Of a stretch of DNA of 64,000 nucleotides, positions 52,742 through 61,320 are shown piece after piece (the stretch's first letter is position 1; every line of letters starts with the position of its first letter). Under the pieces are notes generated by a model. That model saw nothing but the letters and a program-made list of their open reading frames with translations. It ran no database searches and was not told the origin of the DNA. Origin of the DNA: CBDHDJ01 sp965261645 (GTDB lineage Bacteria > Pseudomonadota > Alphaproteobacteria > SHVV01); assembly GCA_965261645.1 (NCBI GenBank), contig CBDHDJ010000004.1, positions 992,001 to 1,056,000 of the forward strand, in the 5' to 3' direction. Position numbers and translations under genes: made by a program.

Positions 52742-53989
52742 ATGACGGGTGGGGGGAATCCAGACGCCACGGCGATCCGCGGCGCCCGGGTGCTGTTTTA
52801 CAGCCACGATACCTTCGGGCTCGGCCATTTGCGCCGCTGCCGGGCCATCGCGCACTCGTTGGTCGAGAATTTCGACCAGCTGTCGGTGCTCATCCTGTCG
52901 GGCTCGCCGATCATCGGCAGCTTCGACTTTCGCACGCGGGTCGATTTTGTCCGCATTCCCGGCGTCATCAAGCTGCGCGACGGCGAATATACGGCGCTGA
53001 GCCTGCCCATGGGGCTCAACGAGACGCTGGAGATGCGCTCGGCGATCATCGAGCGCACCGCCGAGACCTTCAGCCCGGACGTGTTCATCGTCGACAAGGA
53101 GCCGCTCGGCCTCCGCGGCGAGGTCCTGGAGACCTTGCACATGCTCAAGAAGGCGGGCACGCGGCTTGTCCTCGGCATCCGCGATGTCATGGACGAGCCC
53201 GCCGCGCTGGCGCCCGAATGGGAGCGCAAGAAGGTCTTGCCGGCGTTGTGCGAGATTTACGACGAGATCTGGATTTACGGCCTGCCGCAGATCTGCGAGC
53301 CGTTGGCGGATATCGGGCTGGCCAAGCGGGTGCGCCGCAAAATCACCTACACGGGCTACTTGCCGCGCTCCGCACCGACCCCTCTCTGGCCTTCGCCGCC
53401 GCCCGAGATCACCAAGGCACCGCACCTGCTCGTGACCACCGGCGGCGGTGGCGACGGCGACGGGTTGATCGAATGGGTCTTGCGCGCGTACGAATCGGAC
53501 CAGATGCTGCCCTACCCGGCGCTTCTGGTCCTCGGCCCGTTCATGCCACAGGAGCGCCAGGCGGACTTCATGAACCGTGCCGCCAAGCTCAAACGGGTTG
53601 AAGCGATCATCTTCGATCCCAACATGGAAAGCCTGGAGCAGAATGCGGTGGGCATCGTCGCCATGGGTGGGTACAACACCTTCTGTGAGATCCTATCGCT
53701 CGACAAACGGGCGATCATCGTGCCCCGGACGGAACCCCGGCTCGAGCAGTATATCCGGACATCGCGGGCCGAGGAGCTCGGTCTCGTGCGCATGCTGGCC
53801 GACGATGGCGCCTACGATCCTAACGTAATGGCCGATGCGCTGCGCGCCCTACCGCGGCAGAGCCGCCCGTCCGAGGTGGTGATTCCGGGCCTGCTCGAAG
53901 GCCTGGTCAACGTCAATCGCCTCATCGCCCCCTGGATCACCCCTCAAAACGAAGCGCCCGCCGCCACCGTTCTGCCGCGCCGCGCCTGA
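52742..53989 (+). CDS. GT28/MurG-like glycosyltransferase (paralogue 1)
   Basis: The 415-residue protein has a GT-B fold. The N-terminal VLFYSHDTFGLGHLRRCRAI is a glycine- and histidine-rich nucleotide-sugar transferase start. The second half has HLLVTTGGGGDGDGLIEWVL, LVLGPFMP, and the MurG-like acceptor loop GIVAMGGYNTFCEILSLDKR near residue 310. The C-terminus is proline- and alanine-rich. It opens a rightward cassette and is divergent from the atypical ABC exporter. A related protein is encoded at 56992-58170, so two copies with different specificities bracket the cassette. Donor and acceptor are unknown. Confidence 0.85.
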   Translation: MTGGGNPDATAIRGARVLFYSHDTFGLGHLRRCRAIAHSLVENFDQLSVLILSGSPIIGSFDFRTRVDFVRIPGVIKLRDGEYTALSLPMGLNETLEMRSAIIERTAETFSPDVFIVDKEPLGLRGEVLETLHMLKKAGTRLVLGIRDVMDEPAALAPEWERKKVLPALCEIYDEIWIYGLPQICEPLADIGLAKRVRRKITYTGYLPRSAPTPLWPSPPPEITKAPHLLVTTGGGGDGDGLIEWVLRAYESDQMLPYPALLVLGPFMPQERQADFMNRAAKLKRVEAIIFDPNMESLEQNAVGIVAMGGYNTFCEILSLDKRAIIVPRTEPRLEQYIRTSRAEELGLVRMLADDGAYDPNVMADALRALPRQSRPSEVVIPGLLEGLVNVNRLIAPWITPQNEAPAATVLPRRA

Positions 53990-53998
53990 GGTCAGCCC

Positions 53999-55225
53999 GT
54001 GGACGGCAAGGTCGCCTTTATCCTCAAAGGCTATCCCCGCCTTTCCGAGACTTTCATCTCGCAAGAGATCCTCGGCCTCGAGGAGCGCGGGCTCGACATC
54101 GAGATCGTCTCGCTGCGCCACCCGACCGATCCTGTCCAGCATCCCATCCACGCCGGCATCCGGGCGAGCGTGCTTTATATGCCCGAGTACCTCCACCAGG
54201 AGCCGGGCCGGGTCCTCCGCGCCTGGCGCGCGGTGCGACGGTGGCCCACCTGCGCCGCGGCCCGCGCCGTCTGGTGGCAGGACCTCAAGCGCGATCCCAC
54301 GCGCAACCGGGTGCGCCGCTTCGGACAGGCGCTGGTATTGGCGCACGAGCTGCCGGCGGGCGTCAGCCACCTCCACGCCCATTTCCTGCACACGCCGGCC
54401 TCGGTCGCCCGTTATGCCAGCCTGCTCACCGGACTGCCCTGGACATGTTCGGCCCACGCCAAGGACATCTGGACCCCGCCCGCCTGGGAGAAAGCGGAGA
54501 AGCTCGCATCGTGCAACTGGGCCGTGACCTGCAGCGCCGCCAACCGCCATCACCTCGAACACCTGGCGCCAGAGGGCCGCGTCGATCTCATCTACCATGG
54601 GCTCGATGGCGCGCGCTTTCCCGCCCGCAACGAGCCCATGGCGGGTCGTGACGGCCGCGCCCGCGATGACGCGGTGGTTTTGCTCTCCATCGGACGCACC
54701 GTCGAGAAAAAGGGCTATGACGTGCTGCTCCAAGCGCTCGACCGGTTGCCCGACGAGATCCACTGGCGCTTCGTCCATATAGGCGCCGGACCGCTTTTGG
54801 CTAAGCTCAAGCGCCAGGCGCTTGAACAGGGCCTGGACGGGCGCATCGATTGGTTGGGCCCCAAGCCGCAGGACGAGGTGCTCGATCGGTACCGCGCCGC
54901 CGATCTCTTTGTGCTGCCGAGCCGAATTGCGCGCGATGGCGACCGCGACGGCCTGCCCAACGTGCTGCTGGAGGCGCTCTCACAGGGGCTGGCCTGCGTG
55001 ACGACGCGGAACTCGGCGATTCCCGAGCTCATCGAAAACGGCGTCACGGGCGCACTGGTGCCGCCGGATGACGCGCCAGCGCTCGCCGAGGCTTTGGTCG
55101 CCCTCATTGGTGATCCGGCGCGGCGTCAAGCGCTCGGCGCGGCCGGCGCGGCCCGGGTGCGGCAGGACTTCTGCTTTGCGCGCTCCATCGACCGGCTGGC
55201 GGCGAAATTTGGCCTCGGCGCCTAG
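53999..55225 (+). CDS. Glycosyltransferase family 4 (WcaL/colanic-acid-type)
   Basis: The 408-residue GT-B enzyme starts at a GTG with VAFILKGYPRLSETFISQEI, a start typical of WcaL/AmsK-type colanic acid transferases. HLHAHFLHTPASVARYASLL and CSAHAKDIWT are in the acceptor domain. The donor domain has LLSIGRTVEKKGYDVLLQAL, VHIGAGPLLAKL, DLFVLPSRIARDGDRDGLPN and the EX7E region VLLEALSQGLACV. It is 9 nt after the first GT28-like gene and 13 nt before the next GT4, so it is a close operon member. Confidence 0.9.
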   Translation: MDGKVAFILKGYPRLSETFISQEILGLEERGLDIEIVSLRHPTDPVQHPIHAGIRASVLYMPEYLHQEPGRVLRAWRAVRRWPTCAAARAVWWQDLKRDPTRNRVRRFGQALVLAHELPAGVSHLHAHFLHTPASVARYASLLTGLPWTCSAHAKDIWTPPAWEKAEKLASCNWAVTCSAANRHHLEHLAPEGRVDLIYHGLDGARFPARNEPMAGRDGRARDDAVVLLSIGRTVEKKGYDVLLQALDRLPDEIHWRFVHIGAGPLLAKLKRQALEQGLDGRIDWLGPKPQDEVLDRYRAADLFVLPSRIARDGDRDGLPNVLLEALSQGLACVTTRNSAIPELIENGVTGALVPPDDAPALAEALVALIGDPARRQALGAAGAARVRQDFCFARSIDRLAAKFGLGA

Positions 55226-55238
55226 CGGAGGCGCGGTC

Positions 55239-56393
55239 ATGCGGATCGCTTTCTACGCGCCTCTGAAATCGCCTGACCATGCCGTACCGTCGGGCGACCG
55301 GCGCATGGGTCGTTTGCTGATGGCGGCGCTCGAGGCGGCGGGTCATGAGGTGGCGCTGGCTTCCACGTTCCGCAGCTTCGAGCCAACCGGCGATGCCGCG
55401 CGCCAGGAGGCCGTTCGCGATCACGCCCTGGCCGAAGCAGATCGCGTGATCGCCGCCTTGCGCGCGCGACCGCCCGATGCCTGGTTCACCTATCACGTCT
55501 ATTATAAGGCGCCGGACTGGATCGGGCCGCCGGCCGCCGCGGCGCTGGACATCCCCTATGTCATCGCCGAGCCTTCGCACGCGCCAAAACGGGCGCATGG
55601 ACCCTGGCGGCTCGGCCACGACGCGGCGGCAGATGCGATCGCCGGAGCCGATGCGCTGTTCTGCCTGACCAGCCACGACATGACCTGCACGGCGCCGCTG
55701 GTTCAACCGGCTGATAAGCTTTCGTTCCTGCCGCCCTTCCTCGATGTCGCACCGTTTGCCAAGGCAGCGCGGCATCGGGCTGAATCGCGCGAGGCCATGG
55801 CCCGGGCGTTCGCGCTCGATGCGAGCGTCCCTTGGCTGCTGAGCGTCGCCATGATGCGGCCGGGCGACAAGCTCGCGTCCTATCGCCAACTCGCCGCCGC
55901 GCTGGCCACGCTGCAAGACGAAGCGTGGCAGCTCGTCGTCGTTGGCGGGGGTCCGGCCGAGGGCGAGGTCCGCGAGGCGTTGGACGCAGTGGCCGCGGAC
56001 CGCGTGGCCATCATCGGCGCACGCCGCGCGGGCGAGCTTCCAGCCATTTATGCGGCCGCCGATATATACGCCTGGCCCGCGCTCGGCGAGGCCTATGGCA
56101 TGGCGTTTTTGGAGGCGCAGGCCTGCGGCGTGCCGGTGGTGGCGGGGCGCATCAGGGGCGTTCCGGACGTGGTGCGCGAGGGCGAAACGGCGCTGCTCGC
56201 ACCGGGGGACGACACCGGCGCCTTGGCGGCACAGATACGCAAGCTCGTGCAGGATCTAGACCTGCGCGCACGCCTCGGCGCCGCGGCGGGCGATTTCGTC
56301 GCCAGCGAGCGGACGATCGAACACGCGGCAGCGCGACTCAACCCCGTCCTCGAGCGGTTGCGTGCGCGCCACCCCGCGCACGCCGCCCGATGA
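55239..56393 (+). CDS. Glycosyltransferase family 4
   Basis: The 384-residue GT4 begins MRIAFYAPLKSPDHAVPSGD. The acceptor half has DAWFTYHVYYKAPDWIGPPA and YVIAEPSHAPKRAHGPW. The donor half has LVVVGGGPAEGEV, IYAAADIYAWPALGEAYGMA and FLEAQACGVPVVAG. The ATG at 55239 is preferred over the upstream-extended frame, which overlaps the previous gene. Its stop overlaps the phosphatase start (ATGA). The pair of neighbouring GT4s suggests at least two different linkages made in sequence. Confidence 0.87.
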   Translation: MRIAFYAPLKSPDHAVPSGDRRMGRLLMAALEAAGHEVALASTFRSFEPTGDAARQEAVRDHALAEADRVIAALRARPPDAWFTYHVYYKAPDWIGPPAAAALDIPYVIAEPSHAPKRAHGPWRLGHDAAADAIAGADALFCLTSHDMTCTAPLVQPADKLSFLPPFLDVAPFAKAARHRAESREAMARAFALDASVPWLLSVAMMRPGDKLASYRQLAAALATLQDEAWQLVVVGGGPAEGEVREALDAVAADRVAIIGARRAGELPAIYAAADIYAWPALGEAYGMAFLEAQACGVPVVAGRIRGVPDVVREGETALLAPGDDTGALAAQIRKLVQDLDLRARLGAAAGDFVASERTIEHAAARLNPVLERLRARHPAHAAR

Positions 56394-56995
56394 CCCGGCT
56401 CGCGCTCATTCGCCACGGGGCGACGCCGTGGAACGCGGCAGGCCGCTTGCAAGGCCGGGCCGATCCCGGCCTGAGCGCGGATACGGTCCGGTGGCTCGCG
56501 GGTGTGGGGCCGCCCGAGGAGCTCAGCGGCGCACGCTGGATCGCGAGCCCGCTCCAGCGGGCGATCGAAACGGCACGGCTCCTGAGCGGCGATGAGCCCG
56601 TCATCGAGCCGCGCCTGATAGAGATGGACTGGGGTATTTGGGAGGGACGCACGTTGGCCGACCTGCGTACCGAGTTAGGCGAAGCGATGGCCGCCAATGA
56701 GGCGCGCGGGCTCGATTTTCGCCCCGCCGGAGGCGAGAGTCCGTGCGACGTCCAGGCCCGCATTGGACCTTGGCTCGGCGAGGTGGCCGGCCAAGATCGA
56801 CCAACCATCGCGGTCACCCACAAGGGCGTGATCCGCGCCGTGCTCGGCTTGGCCACGGGCTGGGACATGACGGGCCCGCCGCCGCTCAAGATCGACTGGA
56901 GTGCGGTTCACCTTTTCGACGCATCGTCGAGCAGCCAAGTCGCCGTGGATCGCGTCAACCTGCCTTTGTGCGGTCGCGAGGTGGGGGCGCCGTGA
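56390..56995 (+). CDS. Histidine phosphatase (phosphoglycerate-mutase-like) family
   Basis: The 201-residue protein has the branch's catalytic RHG in LALIRHGATPWNAAGRLQGR, with the nucleophilic His near residue 9. WIASPLQRAIETARLL carries the second Arg, EMDWGIWEGRTLADL the acid, and TIAVTHKGVIRAVLGLAT the second His. It probably dephosphorylates a sugar phosphate or lipid phosphate intermediate. The family also includes cobalamin-pathway and mutase enzymes, but the context is glycan synthesis. It overlaps both neighbours by 4 nt. Confidence 0.88.
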   Translation: MTRLALIRHGATPWNAAGRLQGRADPGLSADTVRWLAGVGPPEELSGARWIASPLQRAIETARLLSGDEPVIEPRLIEMDWGIWEGRTLADLRTELGEAMAANEARGLDFRPAGGESPCDVQARIGPWLGEVAGQDRPTIAVTHKGVIRAVLGLATGWDMTGPPPLKIDWSAVHLFDASSSSQVAVDRVNLPLCGREVGAP

Positions 56996-58170
56996 GCCGG
57001 CCACGGGCTCTGTTCTACGTCCAGCATCTGCTCGGTATCGGCCATGCCAAGCGGACGGCAATTCTGGCGCGCGCCGCCGCTGATGCGGGCCTCGATGCGA
57101 CTTTCGTATCGGGCGGCTATGACGTCCCCGACCTCGAAGTCGGCGCGGCGTCGTTCGTGCAACTGGCGCCCGCCCGGGCCAAGGATGAATCGTTCATCGG
57201 CTTGGTCGATGCCGCCGGCGCGCCGGTCGACGATGCGTGGAAGGCGGCGCGGCGTGATGCGCTTCTCGCGGTCTGGCGCGGGATACGGCCCCATGTGCTG
57301 GTTACCGAGCTTTTTCCCTTCGGCCGCCGGCAGCTCCGTTTCGAGCTCATCCCCCTGCTCGATGAGGCGATCGCCGCGCAAGAGCGGCCCGTCATCGTCT
57401 CGTCGGTGCGCGATATCTTGGTCGGACCGAGGCCGGCCGAGCGCTACGACGAGATGCTCGAACTCGTGCGGCGCTACTTCGATCACATCCTCGTCCATGG
57501 CGATCCGCGCCTGATCCCGTTCGCCGAGAGCTTTCCGCACGCCGCGCTGATCGAGGACAAGCTCCATTACACCGGCTATGTCATCGAGCCCGCAACCGTG
57601 GCCCGGACACCCGCCCCAAATGGCCATGGCGAGGTGATCGTGTCCGCCGGCGGCGGCGCCGTCGGCGAGAAACTCCTCATGGCGGCGTTGGGGGCGCGCG
57701 CGATGACCGGCTTGGCGCATGCGGTCTGGCGTGTGCTGGTTGGCGTTTCAGTGTCCGATGCCCAATTCCACAGCGTGCGGGACCGCGCGCCCGAAGGTGT
57801 GATCGTCGAGCGCGCGCGGCCCGATTTCCGAGGCATGCTCGCGAATTGCGACCTGTCCATTAACCAGGCTGGGTATAATACGATCATGGAGATTCTGCAG
57901 GCGGGAGCGCGCAGCGTCGTGGTGCCCTTCGTTCGCGGGATCGAGAACGAACAAGTGATGCGCGCCGAGCGCCTGGCCGCGCGGGGAGGCCTTCACATCG
58001 TTGCCGAAGCGGACCTCGGTCCGGCAGCGATCGCCAAGGCCGTCGATGAGGCGATGGCGGGACCTCCCGCCAGCCTAGCCAACCTTGACGCTTCCGGCAC
58101 TGAGACAAGCGCGCGCCTGATTGCCACATGGGCACAGCAAAAGGCAGAGACAACGGCGGCCACGGGCTGA
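56992..58170 (+). CDS. GT28/MurG-like glycosyltransferase (paralogue 2)
   Basis: The 392-residue protein starts at a GTG overlapping the phosphatase stop. The N-terminus ALFYVQHLLGIGHAKRTAIL matches the layout of the first gene of the cassette (both have FY, then GxGH and a basic pair). The C-terminal half has EVIVSAGGGAVGEKLLMAAL and the MurG-like CDLSINQAGYNTIMEILQAG near residue 290. RGIENEQVMRAERLAARGGL follows. It belongs to the same subgroup as the product of 52742-53989. The next gene begins inside its last 43 nt. Confidence 0.87.
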   Translation: MSRPRALFYVQHLLGIGHAKRTAILARAAADAGLDATFVSGGYDVPDLEVGAASFVQLAPARAKDESFIGLVDAAGAPVDDAWKAARRDALLAVWRGIRPHVLVTELFPFGRRQLRFELIPLLDEAIAAQERPVIVSSVRDILVGPRPAERYDEMLELVRRYFDHILVHGDPRLIPFAESFPHAALIEDKLHYTGYVIEPATVARTPAPNGHGEVIVSAGGGAVGEKLLMAALGARAMTGLAHAVWRVLVGVSVSDAQFHSVRDRAPEGVIVERARPDFRGMLANCDLSINQAGYNTIMEILQAGARSVVVPFVRGIENEQVMRAERLAARGGLHIVAEADLGPAAIAKAVDEAMAGPPASLANLDASGTETSARLIATWAQQKAETTAATG

Positions 58171-58928
58171 GCTGGGCGGACCTCGAGGCCGAGCTGGATG
58201 CGTTCGAGGCGGTTGGCCGGCGCGCGAGCCTATGGTGGCGCGACGATGATGCGGTGACGCCGACCGATGCGCTGGACCGCCTGCTCGGCATCGGCGCAAC
58301 TGCCCGGGCGCCCCTCTGCCTCGCTGTGATTCCGGCTCGCGCGGACCAGGCGTTGACCGATCGGGTGGCCGGCGGCCATGACGTGTTCGCGGCCACGCAT
58401 GGCTATGCCCATGCCAATCATGCCGGCCCGGGCGAACGCAAGATCGAGCTCGGCGGCGACCGCGCGATCGACGAGATGAGGGCGGAGCTTGCGGCGGGAC
58501 TGGCGACATGCAAGGCACTGTTCGGCGAGCGTTTCGTTCCCGTCCTGGTGCCGCCCTGGAACCGCATGGCTGACGAGCTGCTGCCCCACCTGTCCGAGAC
58601 CGGCTTCCGCGGGCTTTCAATGTTGGGACCGCGCGCGCCGTCGGGCGCCCACCCCAAGCTCGTCGAGGTGAATGTCCACGTCGATATTATCGATTGGCAT
58701 ACGCGCACCTTCCTGGGTGAAGCCACAGCGCTGGAGCGCCTGACCGGGCACCTTCGCGGGCGCCGCGAAGGACGCGTGGACGCGGACGAACCGACCGGCC
58801 TTCTCACCCACCATCTGGTGCACGACGAGGACGCCTGGGCCTTTGTCGAACGGCTCATCGAGCTCACGCAGCGCCACCCGGCAACCCACTGGCTATCCGC
58901 GCCTCAAGCCTTTAACCTCGCGCCGTGA
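58128..58928 (+). CDS. Polysaccharide deacetylase-like protein
   Basis: The 266-residue protein resembles the NodB-homology family, which removes acetyl groups from sugars. SLWWRDDDAVTPTDALDRLL would supply the metal-binding Asp pair, and FAATHGYAHANHAGPGE the HxxxH metal ligand. VPVLVPPWNRMADELL and VHVDIIDWHTRT are later motif regions, and GLLTHHLVHDEDAW the final His. It starts inside the previous gene in another frame (ATG at 58128; the start is not certain). The combination with transferases points to de-N-acetylation of a growing glycan or glycolipid in the cytoplasm, since no signal peptide is present. Confidence 0.82.
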   Translation: MGTAKGRDNGGHGLSWADLEAELDAFEAVGRRASLWWRDDDAVTPTDALDRLLGIGATARAPLCLAVIPARADQALTDRVAGGHDVFAATHGYAHANHAGPGERKIELGGDRAIDEMRAELAAGLATCKALFGERFVPVLVPPWNRMADELLPHLSETGFRGLSMLGPRAPSGAHPKLVEVNVHVDIIDWHTRTFLGEATALERLTGHLRGRREGRVDADEPTGLLTHHLVHDEDAWAFVERLIELTQRHPATHWLSAPQAFNLAP

Positions 58929-59434
58929 CACAGCATAAATATCCTTTTTCAACCCTGATCGGGGACTATATTCGCGCCGCGGTCGGGTTGATTCTGACCG
59001 CCGGACCGCTTCTGTTTACGACGCATTCATCAACGGTGGGGTACGTCTTGGGAAGCTTGGCCCTGCTGTTTTTCGTGTATGGGCTGCGCACGTTCATCCG
59101 CCACCGATCTGTCCTGGAGGTCTCGGCCATGGGAATCCGCGCCATTGGGCCGATGGGAGCGACGATCAATTGGGCTGATCTGGACGATGTCGAGTTGCGT
59201 TACTACTCCACCAATCGCGATCGCTCGCGCGGCTGGATGCAGCTCAGGCTCGAGGGCGCCGGGCGCACCCTGTCGGCGGATTCCACGCTCAGCGAATTCC
59301 CGACGTTGGTCCAGCACGTGATCAACGGTGCCGAGGCGCGCGGCCTGACACTCACGGAGACGACGCTCGCCAATATCGATGCGCTCAGCTCCACCGGTGA
59401 ACGTGTGGCGGAGCGGCGATGGGGCGGTCGATGA
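58925..59434 (+). CDS. Small membrane protein with PH-like domain
   Basis: The 169-residue protein starts at a GTG overlapping the deacetylase stop. Two hydrophobic segments (AVGLILTAGPLLFTTH and VGYVLGSLALLFFVYGL) form a hairpin at residues about 18-58. A soluble beta-rich tail (VLEVSAMGIRAIGPMGATIN, ELRYYSTNRDRS, MQLRLEGAGRTLSA) resembles bacterial PH-like membrane proteins. The function is unknown. It overlaps the ATPase gene that follows (ATGA), so it is physically coupled to both the glycan cassette and the peptide-importer genes. Confidence 0.75.
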   Translation: MTQHKYPFSTLIGDYIRAAVGLILTAGPLLFTTHSSTVGYVLGSLALLFFVYGLRTFIRHRSVLEVSAMGIRAIGPMGATINWADLDDVELRYYSTNRDRSRGWMQLRLEGAGRTLSADSTLSEFPTLVQHVINGAEARGLTLTETTLANIDALSSTGERVAERRWGGR

Positions 59435-61320
59435 GTGACGTTCTTCAGGTGCGCGACCTCAAGGTCGAGTTCAATCTGCCCGAGGGCCCGCTCAAGGCCG
59501 TGGACGGAGTGTCCTTCCGCATCCCAGAGCACAAAACGGTGGCGCTGGTCGGCGAATCGGGATCCGGCAAGTCGGTCATCGCGCAGTCGATCATGGGCTT
59601 GCTACCCAGAGTCGCCCGCATCACCGGCGGCGAGATCCTGTTTGCGGATAGCGAGCGGGGCGGCGACATCGTCGATATCGCCAAGCTCGATGTCGACAGC
59701 AGAGCCATGCGGCGCTTACGCGGTGGGCGCATATCAATCATTTTCCAGGAACCCATGACCTCGCTGTCGCCGCTCCACACGATCGGCGATCAGATCGGCG
59801 AAGCGTTGCACCTGCACAGCAGGAAGAGCCGCGAGGAGGGCCGCGAGATCACCGCCGCGATGCTCCGCGTGGTGGGCTTCCCGGAGCCGGTGCGCGCGCT
59901 CAAGACCTATCCCTTCGAGCTGTCCGGCGGCTTGCGCCAGCGCGCCATGATCGCCATGGCGTTGGTCTGCCGGCCGGCGATTCTGATTGCCGACGAGCCA
60001 ACGACCGCGCTCGACGTCACCATCCAGGCGCAAATCCTCAAACTCATGCAGGACCTGCAGGCCGAGCTTGGCATGGCGATCCTGATAATCACCCATGATC
60101 TCGGTGTCGTCGCCAACATGGCCGAGGAAATCATCGTCGTGTATCACGGCAAGGTCATGGAACGGGGCACGCGCGATCACATCTTCCGCGATGCCCAGCA
60201 CCCCTATCTCAACGCCTTGCTCCATGCGGTGCCCCGCTTCCACATGGACCCCGGCGAGCGGTTGGTGCCGATCCGCGAGATCAAGCCGGAAGGCGGCCGA
60301 CTGCTAGCGGCAAAGGAGCCCTGGCCGGCCGGGGCCGATGCAAGCGCTCCGCTTCTACGGGTGAAGAACCTGCGCAAGGCCTACGCGATTCGCAAGCGCG
60401 GCCTGTTCGGCGGCAGCGACGGCGCCAGCTACCTCGCGGTCGACAACGTGTCGTTTGACATCCAGCGCGGCGAGTGTTTGGGGCTCGTCGGCGAATCGGG
60501 GTGCGGCAAGACGACGATGAGCAAAATTCTCCTCCGCGCACTGAGCGCCGACGCTGGCGAAGTGGTTTACAACGACCGCGGCCGCGCCTGCGACGTGCTC
60601 GCCATCAACGGCAAGGACCTGACGATGTACCGGCGGCGGGTCCAGTACATCTTCCAGGACCCGTTCGGCTCGCTCAATCCGCGCATGACCGTCTTTGACA
60701 TCATCAGTGAGCCACTGGTTATTCACCAGATCGGCGATCAGGCCGAGCGTGGCGAACGGGTGCGCGAGCTGATGACCCTGGTCGGGCTCGACATCAAGCA
60801 TCTGAGGCGCTATCCGCACAGTTTCTCGGGTGGCCAGCGGCAGCGCATCGGCATCGCGCGCGCGCTCGCCCTGCAACCCGATTTGTTGATCTGCGATGAG
60901 CCGGTCTCGGCGCTCGACGTCTCGATCCAGGCCCAGGTCCTCAATCTCCTCAAGGACCTCCAGGCGAAGCTCGGACTCACGTATCTGTTCATCTCGCACA
61001 ACCTGGCGGTCGTCGATTACGTCGCCGATCGCATCGCCGTCATGTGCGCCGGCAAGCTCGTCGAATTGGCGCCGCGTGAGGTGTTCTTCAAGAAGCCGGT
61101 CCACCCTTACTCCAAGGCGCTGCTCGCCGCGGTGCCCGAGCCCAATCCGGACAACCCGCTCGACTTCGATGCCCTGATGGCGGGCCGGGCCTCGGATCCC
61201 ACGGCGTGGCCCGAGCCGTTTACCGCCGACGGCGCGCGCGAGCCGCGATTCGTCAATGTCGGCGACAGCCACTTTGTCCGTGCCAACGACGAGACCGCGC
61301 TGGAGGAGATCATGGCGTGA
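59431..61320 (+). CDS. Oligopeptide ABC importer, fused double ATP-binding protein (YejF-like)
   Basis: The 629-residue cytoplasmic protein carries two complete nucleotide-binding domains in tandem, corresponding to DppD and DppF. The first (residues about 1-270) has Walker A GESGSGKSVIA, the signature LSGGLRQRAMIAMAL and Walker B LIADEPTTALD. The second (about 310-610) has Walker A GESGCGKTTMS, signature FSGGQRQRIGIARAL and Walker B LICDEPVSALD. The signatures and switch His residues are intact, so both sites should hydrolyse ATP. The ATG at 59431 overlaps the previous stop; an in-frame ATG at 59419 is possible. It precedes its binding protein and permease, an unusual order for this family. 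Confidence 0.93.
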   Translation: MSDVLQVRDLKVEFNLPEGPLKAVDGVSFRIPEHKTVALVGESGSGKSVIAQSIMGLLPRVARITGGEILFADSERGGDIVDIAKLDVDSRAMRRLRGGRISIIFQEPMTSLSPLHTIGDQIGEALHLHSRKSREEGREITAAMLRVVGFPEPVRALKTYPFELSGGLRQRAMIAMALVCRPAILIADEPTTALDVTIQAQILKLMQDLQAELGMAILIITHDLGVVANMAEEIIVVYHGKVMERGTRDHIFRDAQHPYLNALLHAVPRFHMDPGERLVPIREIKPEGGRLLAAKEPWPAGADASAPLLRVKNLRKAYAIRKRGLFGGSDGASYLAVDNVSFDIQRGECLGLVGESGCGKTTMSKILLRALSADAGEVVYNDRGRACDVLAINGKDLTMYRRRVQYIFQDPFGSLNPRMTVFDIISEPLVIHQIGDQAERGERVRELMTLVGLDIKHLRRYPHSFSGGQRQRIGIARALALQPDLLICDEPVSALDVSIQAQVLNLLKDLQAKLGLTYLFISHNLAVVDYVADRIAVMCAGKLVELAPREVFFKKPVHPYSKALLAAVPEPNPDNPLDFDALMAGRASDPTAWPEPFTADGAREPRFVNVGDSHFVRANDETALEEIMA

